64,000 nt of DNA from Caldilineaceae bacterium (GTDB lineage: Bacteria > Chloroflexota > Anaerolineae > Caldilineales > Caldilineaceae), in the NCBI GenBank assembly GCA_022842065.1, contig JALHQH010000027.1:1-64000 (forward strand), in the 5' to 3' direction. The notes under the pieces are model-generated. The model had not been told where the DNA came from, did not search any database, and saw only the letters and a list, made by a program, of their open reading frames with translations. This document shows, one piece after another, positions 50,777 to 59,967 of the stretch. Made by a program: the position numbers and the translations under genes. Each line of letters starts with the position of its first letter. Positions within the stretch are counted from its first letter, which is position 1.

Positions 50777-51057
50777 CTATACAGCTTGCGGTTGATCATA
50801 TCACTCTTTTGGCGCATGATCAATATAGCACGACGATGTATAATCAATCTCTAATGCAGGACTAGTCGTAGACTAATCACGCGGGCGCAAGCTAAAATCA
50901 GGCGAAAAACGCGCCGCAATTTTCCTAAGTCGGCGCAACTGTGTGGGCCGATGCTGCGTATGGATCTGTGCAGTCAGTTAAGTAGCGGTAGGCCAACGCG
51001 CCGCCCCAACGTGGAGCGCGGCATAAGGCTTAGTCTCAATAGAAGAAGGGGGAAATT

Positions 51058-51525
51058 ATGCATCACATTCCTGTCAACGAAATCATGCAGCGCACTGTGA
51101 TTACCATCCACCCAGAAGCGTTGGCCAGCGATGCCGCAACTTTGATGGAAGAAATGACCATCCGGCGGCTGCCTGTCCTCGATGACAACGAGTGCCTGGT
51201 CGGGATTGTCACCGATACGGATGTGTTAGAGGCGGAGACCGCCCATCGCGTGCTCAATAGCTATGAACCGGACGCCGAAACCCAGTGGTTGGCGGTGGCG
51301 GATATCATGACACGTGAAGTGGTCACAATTGAGGCTGATGCGACCGTCGGTCAACTTGCGCTCAAGCTGCTGGAAAACAAGGTGGGTGGTGTGCCCGTGG
51401 TCGCCGCTGATCACACCCACTGCAATCGTCAACGGCTGATCGGGATTGTCACCGAGACCGATATCTTCCGCATGATTGCGGATGCTTGGATAGCCGAGAC
51501 AGAAATGAGCCGGCAGTTGGTTTGA
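51058..51525 (+). CDS. CBS domain pair protein
   Basis: A 155-residue cytosolic protein made of two CBS motifs: residues 5-60 (VNEIMQRTVITIHPEALASDA.. RRLPVLDDNECLVGIVTDTDV) and 80-150 (VADIMTREVVTIEADATVG.. GGVPVVAADHTH..GIVTETDIFRM). Paired CBS motifs bind adenine nucleotides such as AMP, ATP, SAM or c-di-AMP and act as energy or ligand sensors. There is no attached effector domain. GAAGGGGGAAATT precedes the ATG. Its partner is unknown. c-di-AMP is a possible ligand, given cdaA 11 kb away, but this is speculation. Confidence 0.92.
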   Translation: MHHIPVNEIMQRTVITIHPEALASDAATLMEEMTIRRLPVLDDNECLVGIVTDTDVLEAETAHRVLNSYEPDAETQWLAVADIMTREVVTIEADATVGQLALKLLENKVGGVPVVAADHTHCNRQRLIGIVTETDIFRMIADAWIAETEMSRQLV

Positions 51526-51535
51526 GGGGGGGGAG

Positions 51536-51606
51536 GAGGTAAATCGGTAGATAAGTAAATCGGTAAATCGGTAGATAAGTCCTGTCTACCGATCTACCGA
51601 TCTACC
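51536..51606. repeat. inverted array of TAAATCGG / AGATAAGT octamers
   Basis: Direct TAAATCGGTAGATAAG units followed by complementary CTACCGATCTACCGATC units. It fills the convergent gap between the CBS and cysteine desulfurase genes. Confidence 0.9.
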
Positions 51607-51609
51607 TCC

Positions 51610-52800
51610 CTACATCATAACCGCGCCTGCGCCCCTGATCTGCTTGACCAGGGGGGGGAGCTTTTCCAGCACGTAGCGAATATCGTCTGGGGTGGTGCTG
51701 CGTCCCAGGCTCAACCGTAATGCCCCGGCGGCAGCGGTGGCGGAGAGGCCGATGGCTTCAAGGACGTGGCTGGGACGTTGCGAGCCGCTGTTGCAGGCGC
51801 TGCCACTACTGGCGGCAATACCGGCCAGATCCAGCCCAATTAAAACCCCTTCGGCTTCCACGCCGGCAATCACAAAGCTGGCAATGTTATCGATGCGGTC
51901 CGTCGCGGCACCGGTGAGCTGTGCCCCCTCGATCTCTTCTAGAATGCCGCCGATCAGTTGATCACGCAACAGGCGCAGACGTGGCCCTTCGGTGGCGCGC
52001 TCGGCTTCCGCCAGGGTTAAAGCTTCGGCCATGCCGACAATGGCCGGCACATTCTCCGTGCCCGCACGGCGGTCCCCTTCATGGCTACCCCCGGTCTGTA
52101 AGGGCTGAAAGGGGGTGCCGTTGCGTAAGTAGAGGAAGCCAACCCCTTTGGGACCATAAAATTTGTGGGCACTGACAGTCAGTGCATCGACGCCCAATTG
52201 GGTGACATCCAATGCTAATTTGCCGGCGGCCTGCACCGCGTCCGTATGAAAGGGAATCCCTTGGGCCCGACAAAGGGCGCTCAAGGCGGCGAGCGGCTGG
52301 ATCGTGCCGATTTCGTTATTGGCATACATGATACTGACCAACGCCACCGCCGTGGGGGAGCCACTGTCCGCCAGCGCAGTGGCCAGATCAGTTGGATCCA
52401 CCCGTCCCGTTTGATTGACTGGTAATAACGTGAGATCAAAGCCAAAGTGATCACGCAGGTCAAACGCGGTGTGTAAGACAGCGTGATGTTCAATCGGTGT
52501 CGTAATAATGCGGTTGGCACCGGTGGCGGCACGCCGCGCCAGGGCGATCCCGCGCAACGCCAGATTATCCCCTTCGGTCCCGCCGCTGGTAAAGATCAGC
52601 TCTTTGGGCGCGGCATGCAGGAGCGTGGCAATCGTGCGGCGTGCGTTTTCCAGGGCCACATTGGCCCGCCGCCCGACCCGGTGAATGCTCGACGGGTTGC
52701 CATAAAACTCGCGAAAGTAAGGTTCCATCGCGTCCCACACTTCCTCCCGCAGCCCAGTCGTGGCCGCGTGATCTAGATAGATAGTTCGTTTTGCCGTCAT
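51610..52800 (-). CDS. cysteine desulfurase (NifS/IscS family)
   Basis: A 396-residue PLP enzyme that moves sulfur from cysteine to iron-sulfur or thiolation pathways. TIYLDHAATTGLREEV at the N-terminus, SGGTEGDNLAL, PIEHHAVLH (His stacking on PLP), TDAVQAAGKLALDV, VSAHKFYGPKGVGFLYL (PLP Lys) and ASSGSACNSGSQRPSHVL (catalytic Cys loop) are all intact. The long Cys loop indicates the IscS/NifS group (group I). The ATG at 52800 is preferred to a GTG five codons upstream. There is no adjacent iscU; an Fe-S scaffold must be elsewhere. Confidence 0.94.
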   Translation of the reverse strand: MTAKRTIYLDHAATTGLREEVWDAMEPYFREFYGNPSSIHRVGRRANVALENARRTIATLLHAAPKELIFTSGGTEGDNLALRGIALARRAATGANRIITTPIEHHAVLHTAFDLRDHFGFDLTLLPVNQTGRVDPTDLATALADSGSPTAVALVSIMYANNEIGTIQPLAALSALCRAQGIPFHTDAVQAAGKLALDVTQLGVDALTVSAHKFYGPKGVGFLYLRNGTPFQPLQTGGSHEGDRRAGTENVPAIVGMAEALTLAEAERATEGPRLRLLRDQLIGGILEEIEGAQLTGAATDRIDNIASFVIAGVEAEGVLIGLDLAGIAASSGSACNSGSQRPSHVLEAIGLSATAAAGALRLSLGRSTTPDDIRYVLEKLPPLVKQIRGAGAVMM

Positions 52801-52875
52801 GCTCGATCTACTCACTTTCTTTGCCTAACTGAGCCCTGACTTACCCTTTTTACAGCCACACACTGGTGGTTTTGG

Positions 52876-52916
52876 TGGCTGGTTGGTTCAGCCCAAAGCA
52901 CCTAAGCAACCAGCCA
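52876..52916. repeat. inverted repeat in the cysteine desulfurase / pyrophosphatase gap
   Basis: Arms TGGCTGGTTGGTT / AAGCAACCAGCCA (one mismatch) with a 15-nt loop. Confidence 0.55.
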
Positions 52917-52955
52917 GCGGCCAAATCTAGAAGGGTTCAATCAACTTACTAGAAT

Positions 52956-52985
52956 TTGACTTCTCTTCGTGAATCAAATTACAAT
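52956..52985 (+). promoter_or_regulatory. sigma70-type promoter for the pyrophosphatase leader
   Basis: TTGACT, an 18-bp spacer and TACAAT. It would start transcription near 52992, about 555 nt ahead of the pyrophosphatase start codon. Confidence 0.6.
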
Positions 52986-52991
52986 GCTGCC

Positions 52992-53174
52992 ATATTTAGA
53001 ATCGGCTGGATAGATGGGTTAGCACAATTATAATTGCCGCCACTGTGAAAATTGACCCTGATTGTGGCCTTTAGCTTACACCTATTGATGCGTCATTCTA
53101 ATCAGCACGCAAAGATGCGTCCGTTTAGTCGTCAACTTCTGCAAGGCGATCCTGCTATTTTGCAGAAGTTTTTG
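52992..53174 (+). ncRNA. candidate small RNA or terminated leader transcript
   Basis: The 180-nt stretch is bounded by a good promoter on the left and an intrinsic terminator on the right, and has no open frame. It contains small hairpins (ACGCA AAGA TGCGT at 53107-53120) and a GATGCGTC direct repeat. It may be an independent small RNA or the attenuated form of the pyrophosphatase mRNA. No known RNA family was recognised. Confidence 0.35.
53134..53174 (+). terminator. intrinsic terminator within the pyrophosphatase leader
   Basis: Stem AACTTCTGCAA / TTGCAGAAGTT (11 bp, perfect; 53134-53144 with 53160-53170) is followed by T5. It lies far upstream of the gene, between the promoter and the structured region. 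Confidence 0.75.
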
Positions 53175-53183
53175 TGTTTAACG

Positions 53184-53280
53184 CTACTTAACTACATAAG
53201 GTAACCCTGGTGACGAAAGTAACCGTCGTGAAGCAAGGAGCCTTTGTAGTTAACGCAGCCGGCCTGAAGATTGAGTAGTC
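53184..53280 (+). promoter_or_regulatory. structured leader, riboswitch candidate
   Basis: A long helix pairs TTAACTACATAAGG (53188-53201) with CCTTTGTAGTTAA (53241-53253). Inside is a hairpin GGTGAC GAAA GTAACC (53209-53224) with a GNRA tetraloop and one G-A mismatch, plus purine-rich single strands (GAAGCAAGGAG). A downstream TTGAGTAG (53271-53278) can pair with CTACTTAA (53184-53191) and so compete with the helix. This is the layout of an aptamer. The class is not recognised. Confidence 0.4.
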
Positions 53281-53424
53281 TATGTAAAAGCATTGCTATA
53301 CAATTAAATGCACCTTACGTATTTATCTAAAAGTTCAGTTATTTCCAAAGGAATAGAGAATTTTCGGATAGGTTCTAAAGCAACGGTCTATTCATCATGA
53401 ATAGATGATCCCCGACAAAAGTGC

Positions 53425-53483
53425 GTCCTGGGCGGAGACGGTCGTTCCGATCACTAACGTTGTCCATCAGGACGATCTTTTTC
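53425..53483 (+). terminator. terminator-like hairpin just before the pyrophosphatase gene
   Basis: Stem CGTCCTG / CAGGACG (53425-53431 with 53469-53475) with a 37-nt loop that can fold further, followed by ATCTTTTT. It ends 64 nt before the start codon, so it could be the expression platform of the leader. Confidence 0.45.
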
Positions 53484-53546
53484 CAAGCAGCCGCACCATC
53501 ATTAAGACCAAATATTATCACATAGTTCAGCCAAGGAGGGTATCTC

Positions 53547-55796
53547 TTGTTACAAGGAAATGCATCTGTAATCATTGCACTATTGATGGGCATCCTCGGT
53601 GTTGCCTATGTTGTCTGGCAAATGCGCGTTGTTTTGCGCTATGACCAGGGCAATGAGACCATGCGCACCATTGCCAGTGCCATTCAAGAAGGGGCGGCCG
53701 CCTTCCTCAACCGCGAATATCGTTTCTTGGCGATCTTTGTTGTCGTTGTCGCCGCCGCCATTTGGCTGATCCTGGGGCAATGGCAGACGGCGCTTTCCTT
53801 CATCGTGGGTGCAATTACGTCGGCCGGGGCCGGTTATCTGGGCATGTATATTGCCGTGCGCGCCAATGTGCGTACGGCTGCTGCGGCTAGCCGTGGCCTA
53901 CACGAAGGGCTGCGCGTTGCCTTTGGCAGCGGTTCGATCATGGGTATGGCCGTCGTCAGCTTCAGCCTACTGGGGATGACCATTCTTTATCTGATCTTTG
54001 ACGGCAATATCACCTATGTCACCGGTTTTGGCTTTGGGGCCAGCAGCATTGCGCTTTTTGCCCGTGTGGGTGGTGGCATCTATACCAAGGCCGCTGATGT
54101 TGGTGCCGACCTCGTCGGTAAAGTCGAGCAGGGTATTCCCGAAGATGATCCGCGTAATCCCGCGGTCATTGCCGACAATGTCGGTGATAACGTTGGTGAT
54201 GTCGCCGGCATGGGTGCCGACCTCTTTGAAAGCTATAGCGGTTCAGTCATTGCCGCCGCCGCCTTAGGCGCGACACTTACGATCGGTGCCCCGGCTTTGG
54301 CCTATGTTGGGCTGCCCTTCCTGGTCTCTGCTGTTGGGGTCATCTCTGCCCTCTTTGGCATTTACATGGTCATCGGGGAAGTGTGGGATGCTACACCGAC
54401 CAAACACGAAGATACCGATGTTGGGCCTGCAGTAGATATTACCAACCCCAGCACGGCGGAGGAAAATAGCGACAATACCCCCATTTATACGACACCGAGC
54501 CGCGCAGCAAGCAGTACCTCGGCATTGGGTAGCGTGGCCGCCTTCTTCCGCCAGTTTATCGCCAAAATTGATGAAAATGCGACCCAGGAAGAGCTGTTGA
54601 CGGCGTTGCGCCGTTCGGTTTGGGGCGCATCGGTGGTGGTCCTCGGGCTTTCGCTGATCGCCGTTTTGCTCACGGGCATTCACTTCAACTACTGGCTGGT
54701 AATTTTGGTCGGTCTGGTGGCTGGTAATGGGATTGCCTACGCCACCGAGTATTACACCTCTTACACAGAAAAGCCAACCCAAGGCATTGCCGAAGCCTCA
54801 CAAACCGGTGCGGCGACGACGATTATCGCCGGCCTGGCCGTGGGGATGATGAGTACCGTGGCTCCCGTTTTGATTGTCGCAGTGGCGACCTTATTGAGTG
54901 TTTGGCTGGGGATCAACGCAGTGGGTGGCTTAGCGGTGGAAGGTAGCATTACCGCTGGCCTTTACGCCGTGGCGCTCGCTGGTGTGGGTATGCTAAGCAC
55001 GCTTGGTGTGACGCTCGCCACCGATGCCTACGGCCCTGTGGCTGATAATGCCGGTGGGATCGCCGAGATGAGCCACCTGCCCAGCCATGTGCGCGCCCGC
55101 ACCGATGCGTTGGACAGCCTGGGCAACACCACCGCCGCAACTGGCAAAGGTTTTGCCATTGGTTCGGCCGTGTTGACGGCCCTAGCACTGTTGGGTGCCT
55201 ATGTCACCGCCGCCGATGTGGAAAGTTTGGATCTGCTTGATCCCACCATGTTGCCTGGGATCCTGATTGGGGCGATGTTGCCCTATCTTTTTGCTGCGTT
55301 GACCATGACCGCCGTGGGCAAGGCGGCTTACGCGATTGTGCTGGAAGTGCGCCGTCAATTCCGCGAAATTCCAGGGCTCATGGAAGGCACTGGTCTGCCG
55401 GATTATAAAGCCTGTGTCGGCATCAGCACCGAAAGCGCTCTGCGCGAAATGGTGTTGCCCGGTGCCTTGGCGGTCGTCGTGCCGCTGCTGGTCGGTTTTG
55501 TGCTGGGCAAAGAGGCTTTGGCGGGTCTGTTGGTTGGCGCAACCTCGTCTGGCTTCGTCCTCGCGGTGATGATGGCCAATGCTGGTGGGGCTTGGGACAA
55601 TGCCAAGAAATGGATTGAGACGGGCGAATATGGCGGCAAGGGCTCTGACCCGCACAAGGCGGCCGTTGTCGGTGATACGGTCGGCGATCCATTTAAGGAT
55701 ACCAGCGGGCCGTCGTTGAACATTCTGATCAAGCTCATGAGTATTGTCAGCTTGGTCTTTGCCAGCGCCTTTGGAACAGGGTGGCTTACCTTCTAA
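53547..55796 (+). CDS. hppA: membrane-bound, cation-pumping pyrophosphatase
   Basis: A 749-residue integral membrane pyrophosphatase (V-PPase) that couples PPi hydrolysis to H+ or Na+ export. The TTG start is set by AAGGAGG 8 nt upstream. About 16 membrane helices are expected. The signature [21 protein letters not shown] and [21 protein letters not shown] bind the Mg-PPi. [14 protein letters not shown] has Ala where K+-independent enzymes carry Lys, which suggests the K+-stimulated subfamily. The C-terminal [22 protein letters not shown] is intact. An acidic insert at about 285-330 is longer than usual. Its strong terminator follows at 55928. Confidence 0.96.
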   Translation: MLQGNASVIIALLMGILGVAYVVWQMRVVLRYDQGNETMRTIASAIQEGAAAFLNREYRFLAIFVVVVAAAIWLILGQWQTALSFIVGAITSAGAGYLGMYIAVRANVRTAAAASRGLHEGLRVAFGSGSIMGMAVVSFSLLGMTILYLIFDGNITYVTGFGFGASSIALFARVGGGIYTKAADVGADLVGKVEQGIPEDDPRNPAVIADNVGDNVGDVAGMGADLFESYSGSVIAAAALGATLTIGAPALAYVGLPFLVSAVGVISALFGIYMVIGEVWDATPTKHEDTDVGPAVDITNPSTAEENSDNTPIYTTPSRAASSTSALGSVAAFFRQFIAKIDENATQEELLTALRRSVWGASVVVLGLSLIAVLLTGIHFNYWLVILVGLVAGNGIAYATEYYTSYTEKPTQGIAEASQTGAATTIIAGLAVGMMSTVAPVLIVAVATLLSVWLGINAVGGLAVEGSITAGLYAVALAGVGMLSTLGVTLATDAYGPVADNAGGIAEMSHLPSHVRARTDALDSLGNTTAATGKGFAIGSAVLTALALLGAYVTAADVESLDLLDPTMLPGILIGAMLPYLFAALTMTAVGKAAYAIVLEVRRQFREIPGLMEGTGLPDYKACVGISTESALREMVLPGALAVVVPLLVGFVLGKEALAGLLVGATSSGFVLAVMMANAGGAWDNAKKWIETGEYGGKGSDPHKAAVVGDTVGDPFKDTSGPSLNILIKLMSIVSLVFASAFGTGWLTF

Positions 55797-55927
55797 TTCA
55801 TGAGCCTGCGCATGGCACACAAACTGCAGCCGAGCAGGTGTTAATGAAGACGATGGTCGTGCGTTGCTTCAGGCGTTAGGATCGACAGCCAACCGTCGCT
55901 TACGCGGCGAATAAATAGCCTGTATCA

Positions 55928-55972
55928 GTATAGAGACGTGGCGACTTGGTGCCCCGTCTCTATACTTTTTTT
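55928..55972 (+). terminator. intrinsic terminator of the pyrophosphatase gene
   Basis: Perfect 11-bp stem GTATAGAGACG / CGTCTCTATAC with a 16-nt loop, followed by T7. It lies 130 nt past the stop. Confidence 0.9.
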
Positions 55973-56003
55973 AACAAAACGTTGCCACGCTTTTCAGAAA
56001 CTT

Positions 56004-56031
56004 TTGACATAATTGTACAACAACGTAAACT
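56004..56031 (+). promoter_or_regulatory. upstream promoter P1 of the recombinase-like operon
   Basis: TTGACA, a 16-bp spacer and TAAACT; directly followed by P2. Confidence 0.5.
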
Positions 56032-56060
56032 TTGACAGAAAGCGTCTGACGCCGTATACT
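56032..56060 (+). promoter_or_regulatory. promoter P2 of the recombinase-like operon
   Basis: Consensus TTGACA, a 17-bp spacer and TATACT, the best sigma70 promoter in the window. It predicts a 160-nt 5' leader ahead of the gene at 56231. Confidence 0.75.
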
Positions 56061-56230
56061 GACGTACTGCGCAACAACTATACGAAAATAAGCTAGAAAC
56101 AATTTGTGATCGTACATGGTGATCAGTTCAAACAATCTTTACAGCACTGCGCGGCGACAGGTCGGCTTGGTCAAGCGAGGCATGCCGGCAAACTGTTTTG
56201 GACCCTGCTGCCATGAAGGAGAGAAGATGA

Positions 56231-57205
56231 ATGGCTACATTGGAATTTGAGGCCACCGCGCCGATAGTTGTACCAGACGAGCTGAGCAAAGAGCTGCCGG
56301 AAGAGCTTTTAATCGCCCCCCTACGTGCCGATAGCACACTCATTGCGGCCGTGACCGCCTTTGACGAATATATGGTGCGTAAAGGCTTTAGCGAAAACAC
56401 GATCAAGGCCTTCCGTAACGATTTAAAGATCACTAAGGATTTTTTAGGGGTAGAAACCGTATTACACCAGGTTAGTACCCAACATCTCTATGATTTTTTG
56501 GATTGGCTACAACATGGCCGCGGTAAACCGTGTAGTGCCAAGAGCCTCGCGCGGCGCATTACCACGATCAAGGTCTTCTTCGGTTGGCTGCATGGCATCG
56601 GCATCATCGGGACTGATCCGGCAGAGCCGGTCTTGCAACAACCAGCGCGCACCCCCTTGCCAACCATCCTCAGTGATGATGAGGTAAATCGCTTCCTGCG
56701 CACAGCACAAGATTATCTCTGGGATCGCAATAAACCGGATGCACGGCCCTTTTTGCTTGCCAGCCTGCTGTTGCAGACCGGTATGAAGAAGGCCGAATGC
56801 GCCCGGCTGCTGGTGAGTGATGTTGATATCACCGATGTTAATGCCCCGGAAGTGCTTGTCCGTTACCCCGAAGAGCGCCATGCGCACAAGAATCGGACAA
56901 TGCCGATTAGCGCCAATTTGGTAACGGTGTTGCAGGAGTATCTAAAACAGTATAAGCCGGACAACTTCCTCTTCGAATGCACACCACGCAATCTTGAGTA
57001 TGTGCTCGATGAGGTCGGGGGCAAGGCTAAGATCGACCGTACCCAAGTGGGCTTCGAAACGTTGCGCTGGAGCTGTGCCGTGCGCGACTTCCGCAAGGGG
57101 ATGCCCGAAGAAAGATTGCGCCAGAAAATGGGCTTGAGCAAGATCTCGTGGCGCGAGACCCGTGAAAAAATTCTCAAACTAACCGGACAGGAACCACGTA
57201 AGTAG
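56231..57205 (+). CDS. tyrosine recombinase-like protein lacking the catalytic residues
   Basis: A 324-residue protein with the two-domain plan of XerC/XerD: an N-terminal SAM-like core-binding domain at about residues 36-125 (FDEYMVRKGFSENTIKAFRNDL) and a C-terminal catalytic-fold domain at about 145-310. The active-site set is degraded. The first Arg is Lys (LQTGMKKAECARL against TGLRxSE), the H-x-L-R box is FETLRWSC (His lost, Arg kept), the G-H box is MGLSKIS (His lost), and the nucleophile Tyr position reads WRETREK (no Tyr). It should still bind DNA but not recombine it. Tandem promoters precede it, and a lipid kinase gene follows after 59 bp. It could be a structural or regulatory DNA-binding protein. 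Confidence 0.82.
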   Translation: MATLEFEATAPIVVPDELSKELPEELLIAPLRADSTLIAAVTAFDEYMVRKGFSENTIKAFRNDLKITKDFLGVETVLHQVSTQHLYDFLDWLQHGRGKPCSAKSLARRITTIKVFFGWLHGIGIIGTDPAEPVLQQPARTPLPTILSDDEVNRFLRTAQDYLWDRNKPDARPFLLASLLLQTGMKKAECARLLVSDVDITDVNAPEVLVRYPEERHAHKNRTMPISANLVTVLQEYLKQYKPDNFLFECTPRNLEYVLDEVGGKAKIDRTQVGFETLRWSCAVRDFRKGMPEERLRQKMGLSKISWRETREKILKLTGQEPRK

Positions 57206-57264
57206 CAGGGAACATTACGGGGTAATGTGCGGGGCAATGGTGTGATATCGGCGGAAGGCCTAAC

Positions 57265-58200
57265 ATGGAAAAACCGGTTCTTGTGATCCTCAATCCTTAT
57301 TCAGGCCGTGGGCAGGCCGGCAAAGCGCGGGAACAGATCACGGCGGCGCTGCGCAACGCCGGGGTGATCTTTGAGTTGGCCGAAACCACGGCGGTGGGCC
57401 ATGCCATCACCCTGGCGCGCCAAGCTCGGCTGGATGGCTACCAGACGGTGGTCGCGGCCGGCGGTGATGGGACGGTTAGCGAAGTGGTGAATGGGCTGGC
57501 CCAAGCCACGGCCGCCGATGGCCTGGTCGGGAAGCTGGCGATGATGCCGGCTGGCAGTGGCAACGACTTTGCGGATATGGTCGGGGTTGCGCGCGATCTA
57601 ACGACGGCGGCCCGTACCATTGCAACCGGCAATACGCGCTTGTGTGACCTCGGCTATGCTCGCATTACCCAAGCTGGCCAGGTGAGTGAACGGTACTTTG
57701 CCAACAGTGTGGGGGCGGGTTTTGAAGCCCAGGTGACCATCGAAAGTACTAAGATCAAGCGCCTACGTGGCGTTGCCATCTACGTTGTGGCTGCCGTACG
57801 CGCGCTGATGCACTACCGGACGCCCCAGGTACAACTCGCCTGGATCGACCAGGCCGGCCAGCCTCAGGAACGGAACAGTCCGGTCTTATTGGTCAGTGTC
57901 GGCAACAGCCCTCGTTCCGGTGGTGGCTTTTACCTAACCCCATCTGCACAGCTAGATGATGGCCTGCTCGATCTGGGCATTGCCGACGCCATCGCGCGCT
58001 GGCAGGTGTTACTCCTGCTGCCCAAGGCATTGCAGGGTAAACATGTCTCTGATCCGGCTTTTGCCCTGACCCAAGTGCAATCGGTCCAGTTCAGCAGTCG
58101 CGATGAGTTGCCCGTCCATCTGGATGGCGAGGTGATCAGCCGGAATGCTGATCACGTGGAACTGACCTTGCAGCCGGCACGTTTACAGGTGATCGTCTAA
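57265..58200 (+). CDS. diacylglycerol/lipid kinase family protein (YegS/DgkB-like)
   Basis: A 311-residue kinase of the DAGK catalytic family. VILNPYSGRGQAGKA at the N-terminus, VVAAGGDGTVSEVVNGLA (nucleotide-binding GGDGT), MMPAGSGNDFADM and NSVGAGFEAQV are signatures, and the C-terminal beta-sandwich ends in PVHLDGEVIS. Such enzymes phosphorylate diacylglycerol, sphingoid bases or undecaprenol-like lipids at the membrane. It is the second gene of the operon after the recombinase-like gene; the next gene follows after 12 bp. Confidence 0.9.
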   Translation: MEKPVLVILNPYSGRGQAGKAREQITAALRNAGVIFELAETTAVGHAITLARQARLDGYQTVVAAGGDGTVSEVVNGLAQATAADGLVGKLAMMPAGSGNDFADMVGVARDLTTAARTIATGNTRLCDLGYARITQAGQVSERYFANSVGAGFEAQVTIESTKIKRLRGVAIYVVAAVRALMHYRTPQVQLAWIDQAGQPQERNSPVLLVSVGNSPRSGGGFYLTPSAQLDDGLLDLGIADAIARWQVLLLLPKALQGKHVSDPAFALTQVQSVQFSSRDELPVHLDGEVISRNADHVELTLQPARLQVIV

Positions 58201-58212
58201 GGGAGATGGATC

Positions 58213-59151
58213 GTGGCCCGACCACCAGCACCGCTCTACGCCACACAACCAATGGTCAGCGAGACCAACCGACAGCTGCCGCTGGCTGACGACAGCGCAA
58301 TTGACCAGCAGACCTTTAGCAGTAGTGCGACGCTCAATGCGCAATTTTGGCTGGAACAATTTCCATGGCGCCCGACCGCGGCTTGGGCAGTCGCTGCGGC
58401 CTTGTTTGCAACGGGGAGTAGTTTGCTGGCCCTGGATTGGCGGATGGTCGTTTTAGTCATCCTGCTGGCGGATCCGCTCTGGGGTAGCATTTGGCGGTTA
58501 GCCGCTGGTCGCGCCGAGGTATTGCCATTGCATAACAAAGTGGCCCCACGTGCCGTCTGGTTGCCCTACCTTGTGCCCGAATCACCGGCGGCCCAACTGC
58601 TGGATTGGCATCAGCTACGGGCCTTGCCGCTGCTTTTCCGAGTGGGGCTGCCTAGTTTGTTGTTAGCAGCGGGGGTAGCGGCGGCCTTAACCCCCACTGC
58701 CCTCTGGATGACCTTGTGTGTACTGGCTGTCAGTATGATTGGCTGGATCACCCGGCGTGCGTTAAACAGTTCGACCACGCTGCTACACAGTTTGGTCACT
58801 GTCACCCTGCCTTGGTTGCTCGGCCTGACGCTCTTTGGGGAGCAGATTACAGATGCGGATTGGCCAATTCATTTGCTACTAATTATTTTTTGGAGTTTAC
58901 ACAATTGGGGTGAAGGGCGTAACCTGCGTTCCATCGCCGATGGGCTAGGTCTGCTATTATTGGCAGTTGCTGAAGTGGGGATTATTAGCCTGCTGATCTT
59001 TGTTCGTGCGCCTTTTGGGGTGGCCTTCCTGATCGTCCTCTGGCTGCCAACATGGCTCGCGATCTACTATCGGCGCCCCTTACAGCGGCTGAATTTTGTC
59101 TGGCTATTGGCGATGTTGCTCAGCGCTTGGGCCTTAGGGCAGAGCTTGTAG
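58213..59151 (+). CDS. polytopic membrane protein of unknown function
   Basis: A 312-residue protein with a GTG start behind GGGAGATG. After a polar 55-residue N-terminus, about eight or nine hydrophobic helices span the rest (AAALFATGSSLLAL, VVLVILLADPLWGSIW, PSLLLAAGVAAALTP, MTLCVLAVSMIGWI, TLPWLLGLTLF, LLLIIFWSLHNWGEG and others). The NWGEGRNLRSIADGLG loop is polar and may hold a functional site; UbiA-type D-x-x-D motifs were not found. Position between a lipid kinase and an HD protein suggests a role in lipid metabolism or transport, by context only. Confidence 0.75.
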   Translation: MARPPAPLYATQPMVSETNRQLPLADDSAIDQQTFSSSATLNAQFWLEQFPWRPTAAWAVAAALFATGSSLLALDWRMVVLVILLADPLWGSIWRLAAGRAEVLPLHNKVAPRAVWLPYLVPESPAAQLLDWHQLRALPLLFRVGLPSLLLAAGVAAALTPTALWMTLCVLAVSMIGWITRRALNSSTTLLHSLVTVTLPWLLGLTLFGEQITDADWPIHLLLIIFWSLHNWGEGRNLRSIADGLGLLLLAVAEVGIISLLIFVRAPFGVAFLIVLWLPTWLAIYYRRPLQRLNFVWLLAMLLSAWALGQSL

Positions 59152-59205
59152 GGGCAGCCTGGTCAAATGTCATGGCAATGGACTAGCAATAGAAAGGATT
59201 GTATC

Positions 59206-59967
59206 GTGAGTACTGTTCATGAAAAGCCACTGCAGCCAAGTAGCCACGCGCCCGGTGGCCACGCTCACAGTAGCGCAGTCGCTTTCAATGGGAATGAACA
59301 AAGCTCTGCCCTTTCGATCGAGCAGGTGCGGCGCGATGCAGAAGTAATTGTCTTTATTCGCAGTGCCAATGAAACCTTGCGCGCGTTGGGCTATACCGAA
59401 CATGGCCAACGCCATGCGGGGCTGGTAGGCAACATTGCTGCCAATATCCTGGAACGGCTCCACTACGATGAGCGGTCGAGCCAACTGGCGAACATCGCCG
59501 GCTATCTGCACGATATCGGCAACTCGATCCATCGCGAAAATCATGCCCTGAGCGGCAGTTTGATGGCGTGGCGCATTCTGAGCCGCATGGGCATGAGCCC
59601 TGCTGAATGTGCGGTGGTCATGAATGCCATCGGCAACCATGAAGAAGAACGGGGATTAGCGACGACCGCGGTCTCCGCCGCCCTCATCATTGCCGATAAA
59701 TCTGATGTGCATCGCAGCCGCGTGCAAAATCCGGATATGGCGGCCTTTGATATCCATGACCGGGTCAACTATGCCTCTACGCGCAGTTTTGTGCGTGTGC
59801 GCCCGGACGACAAGATTATCGCACTCGAGCTGGAGATTGACACCGAGTACGCCCAGGTGATTGAGTACTTTGAGATCTTTCTCAGTCGGATGACCATGGT
59901 ACGCCAGGCGGTCCAGTTCTTGGGCAGTGAATTTCAGTTGATTATTAACGATACGCGGTTTTCGTGA
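59206..59967 (+). CDS. HD domain protein
   Basis: About 253 residues. AAGGA 8 nt upstream supports a GTG at 59206 over an ATG at 59167. A disordered N-terminus of about 40 residues precedes the HD fold: [18 protein letters not shown] (first His), [20 protein letters not shown] (the His-Asp pair), [11 protein letters not shown] (further His) and [15 protein letters not shown] (final Asp). All metal-binding positions of a phosphohydrolase are present. The substrate could be a nucleotide or a cyclic nucleotide. c-di-AMP is encoded nearby (cdaA), but the HD family assignment to 7TMR-HD or PgpH is not supported because there are no membrane helices. Confidence 0.85.
   Translation: MSTVHEKPLQPSSHAPGGHAHSSAVAFNGNEQSSALSIEQVRRDAEVIVFIRSANETLRALGYTEHGQRHAGLVGNIAANILERLHYDERSSQLANIAGYLHDIGNSIHRENHALSGSLMAWRILSRMGMSPAECAVVMNAIGNHEEERGLATTAVSAALIIADKSDVHRSRVQNPDMAAFDIHDRVNYASTRSFVRVRPDDKIIALELEIDTEYAQVIEYFEIFLSRMTMVRQAVQFLGSEFQLIINDTRFS

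Noticed and set aside
56231..57205. Active integrase marking a mobile island
   Set aside because: Catalytic residues are missing, no attachment-site repeats or cargo are seen, and the neighbours look like stable genes.
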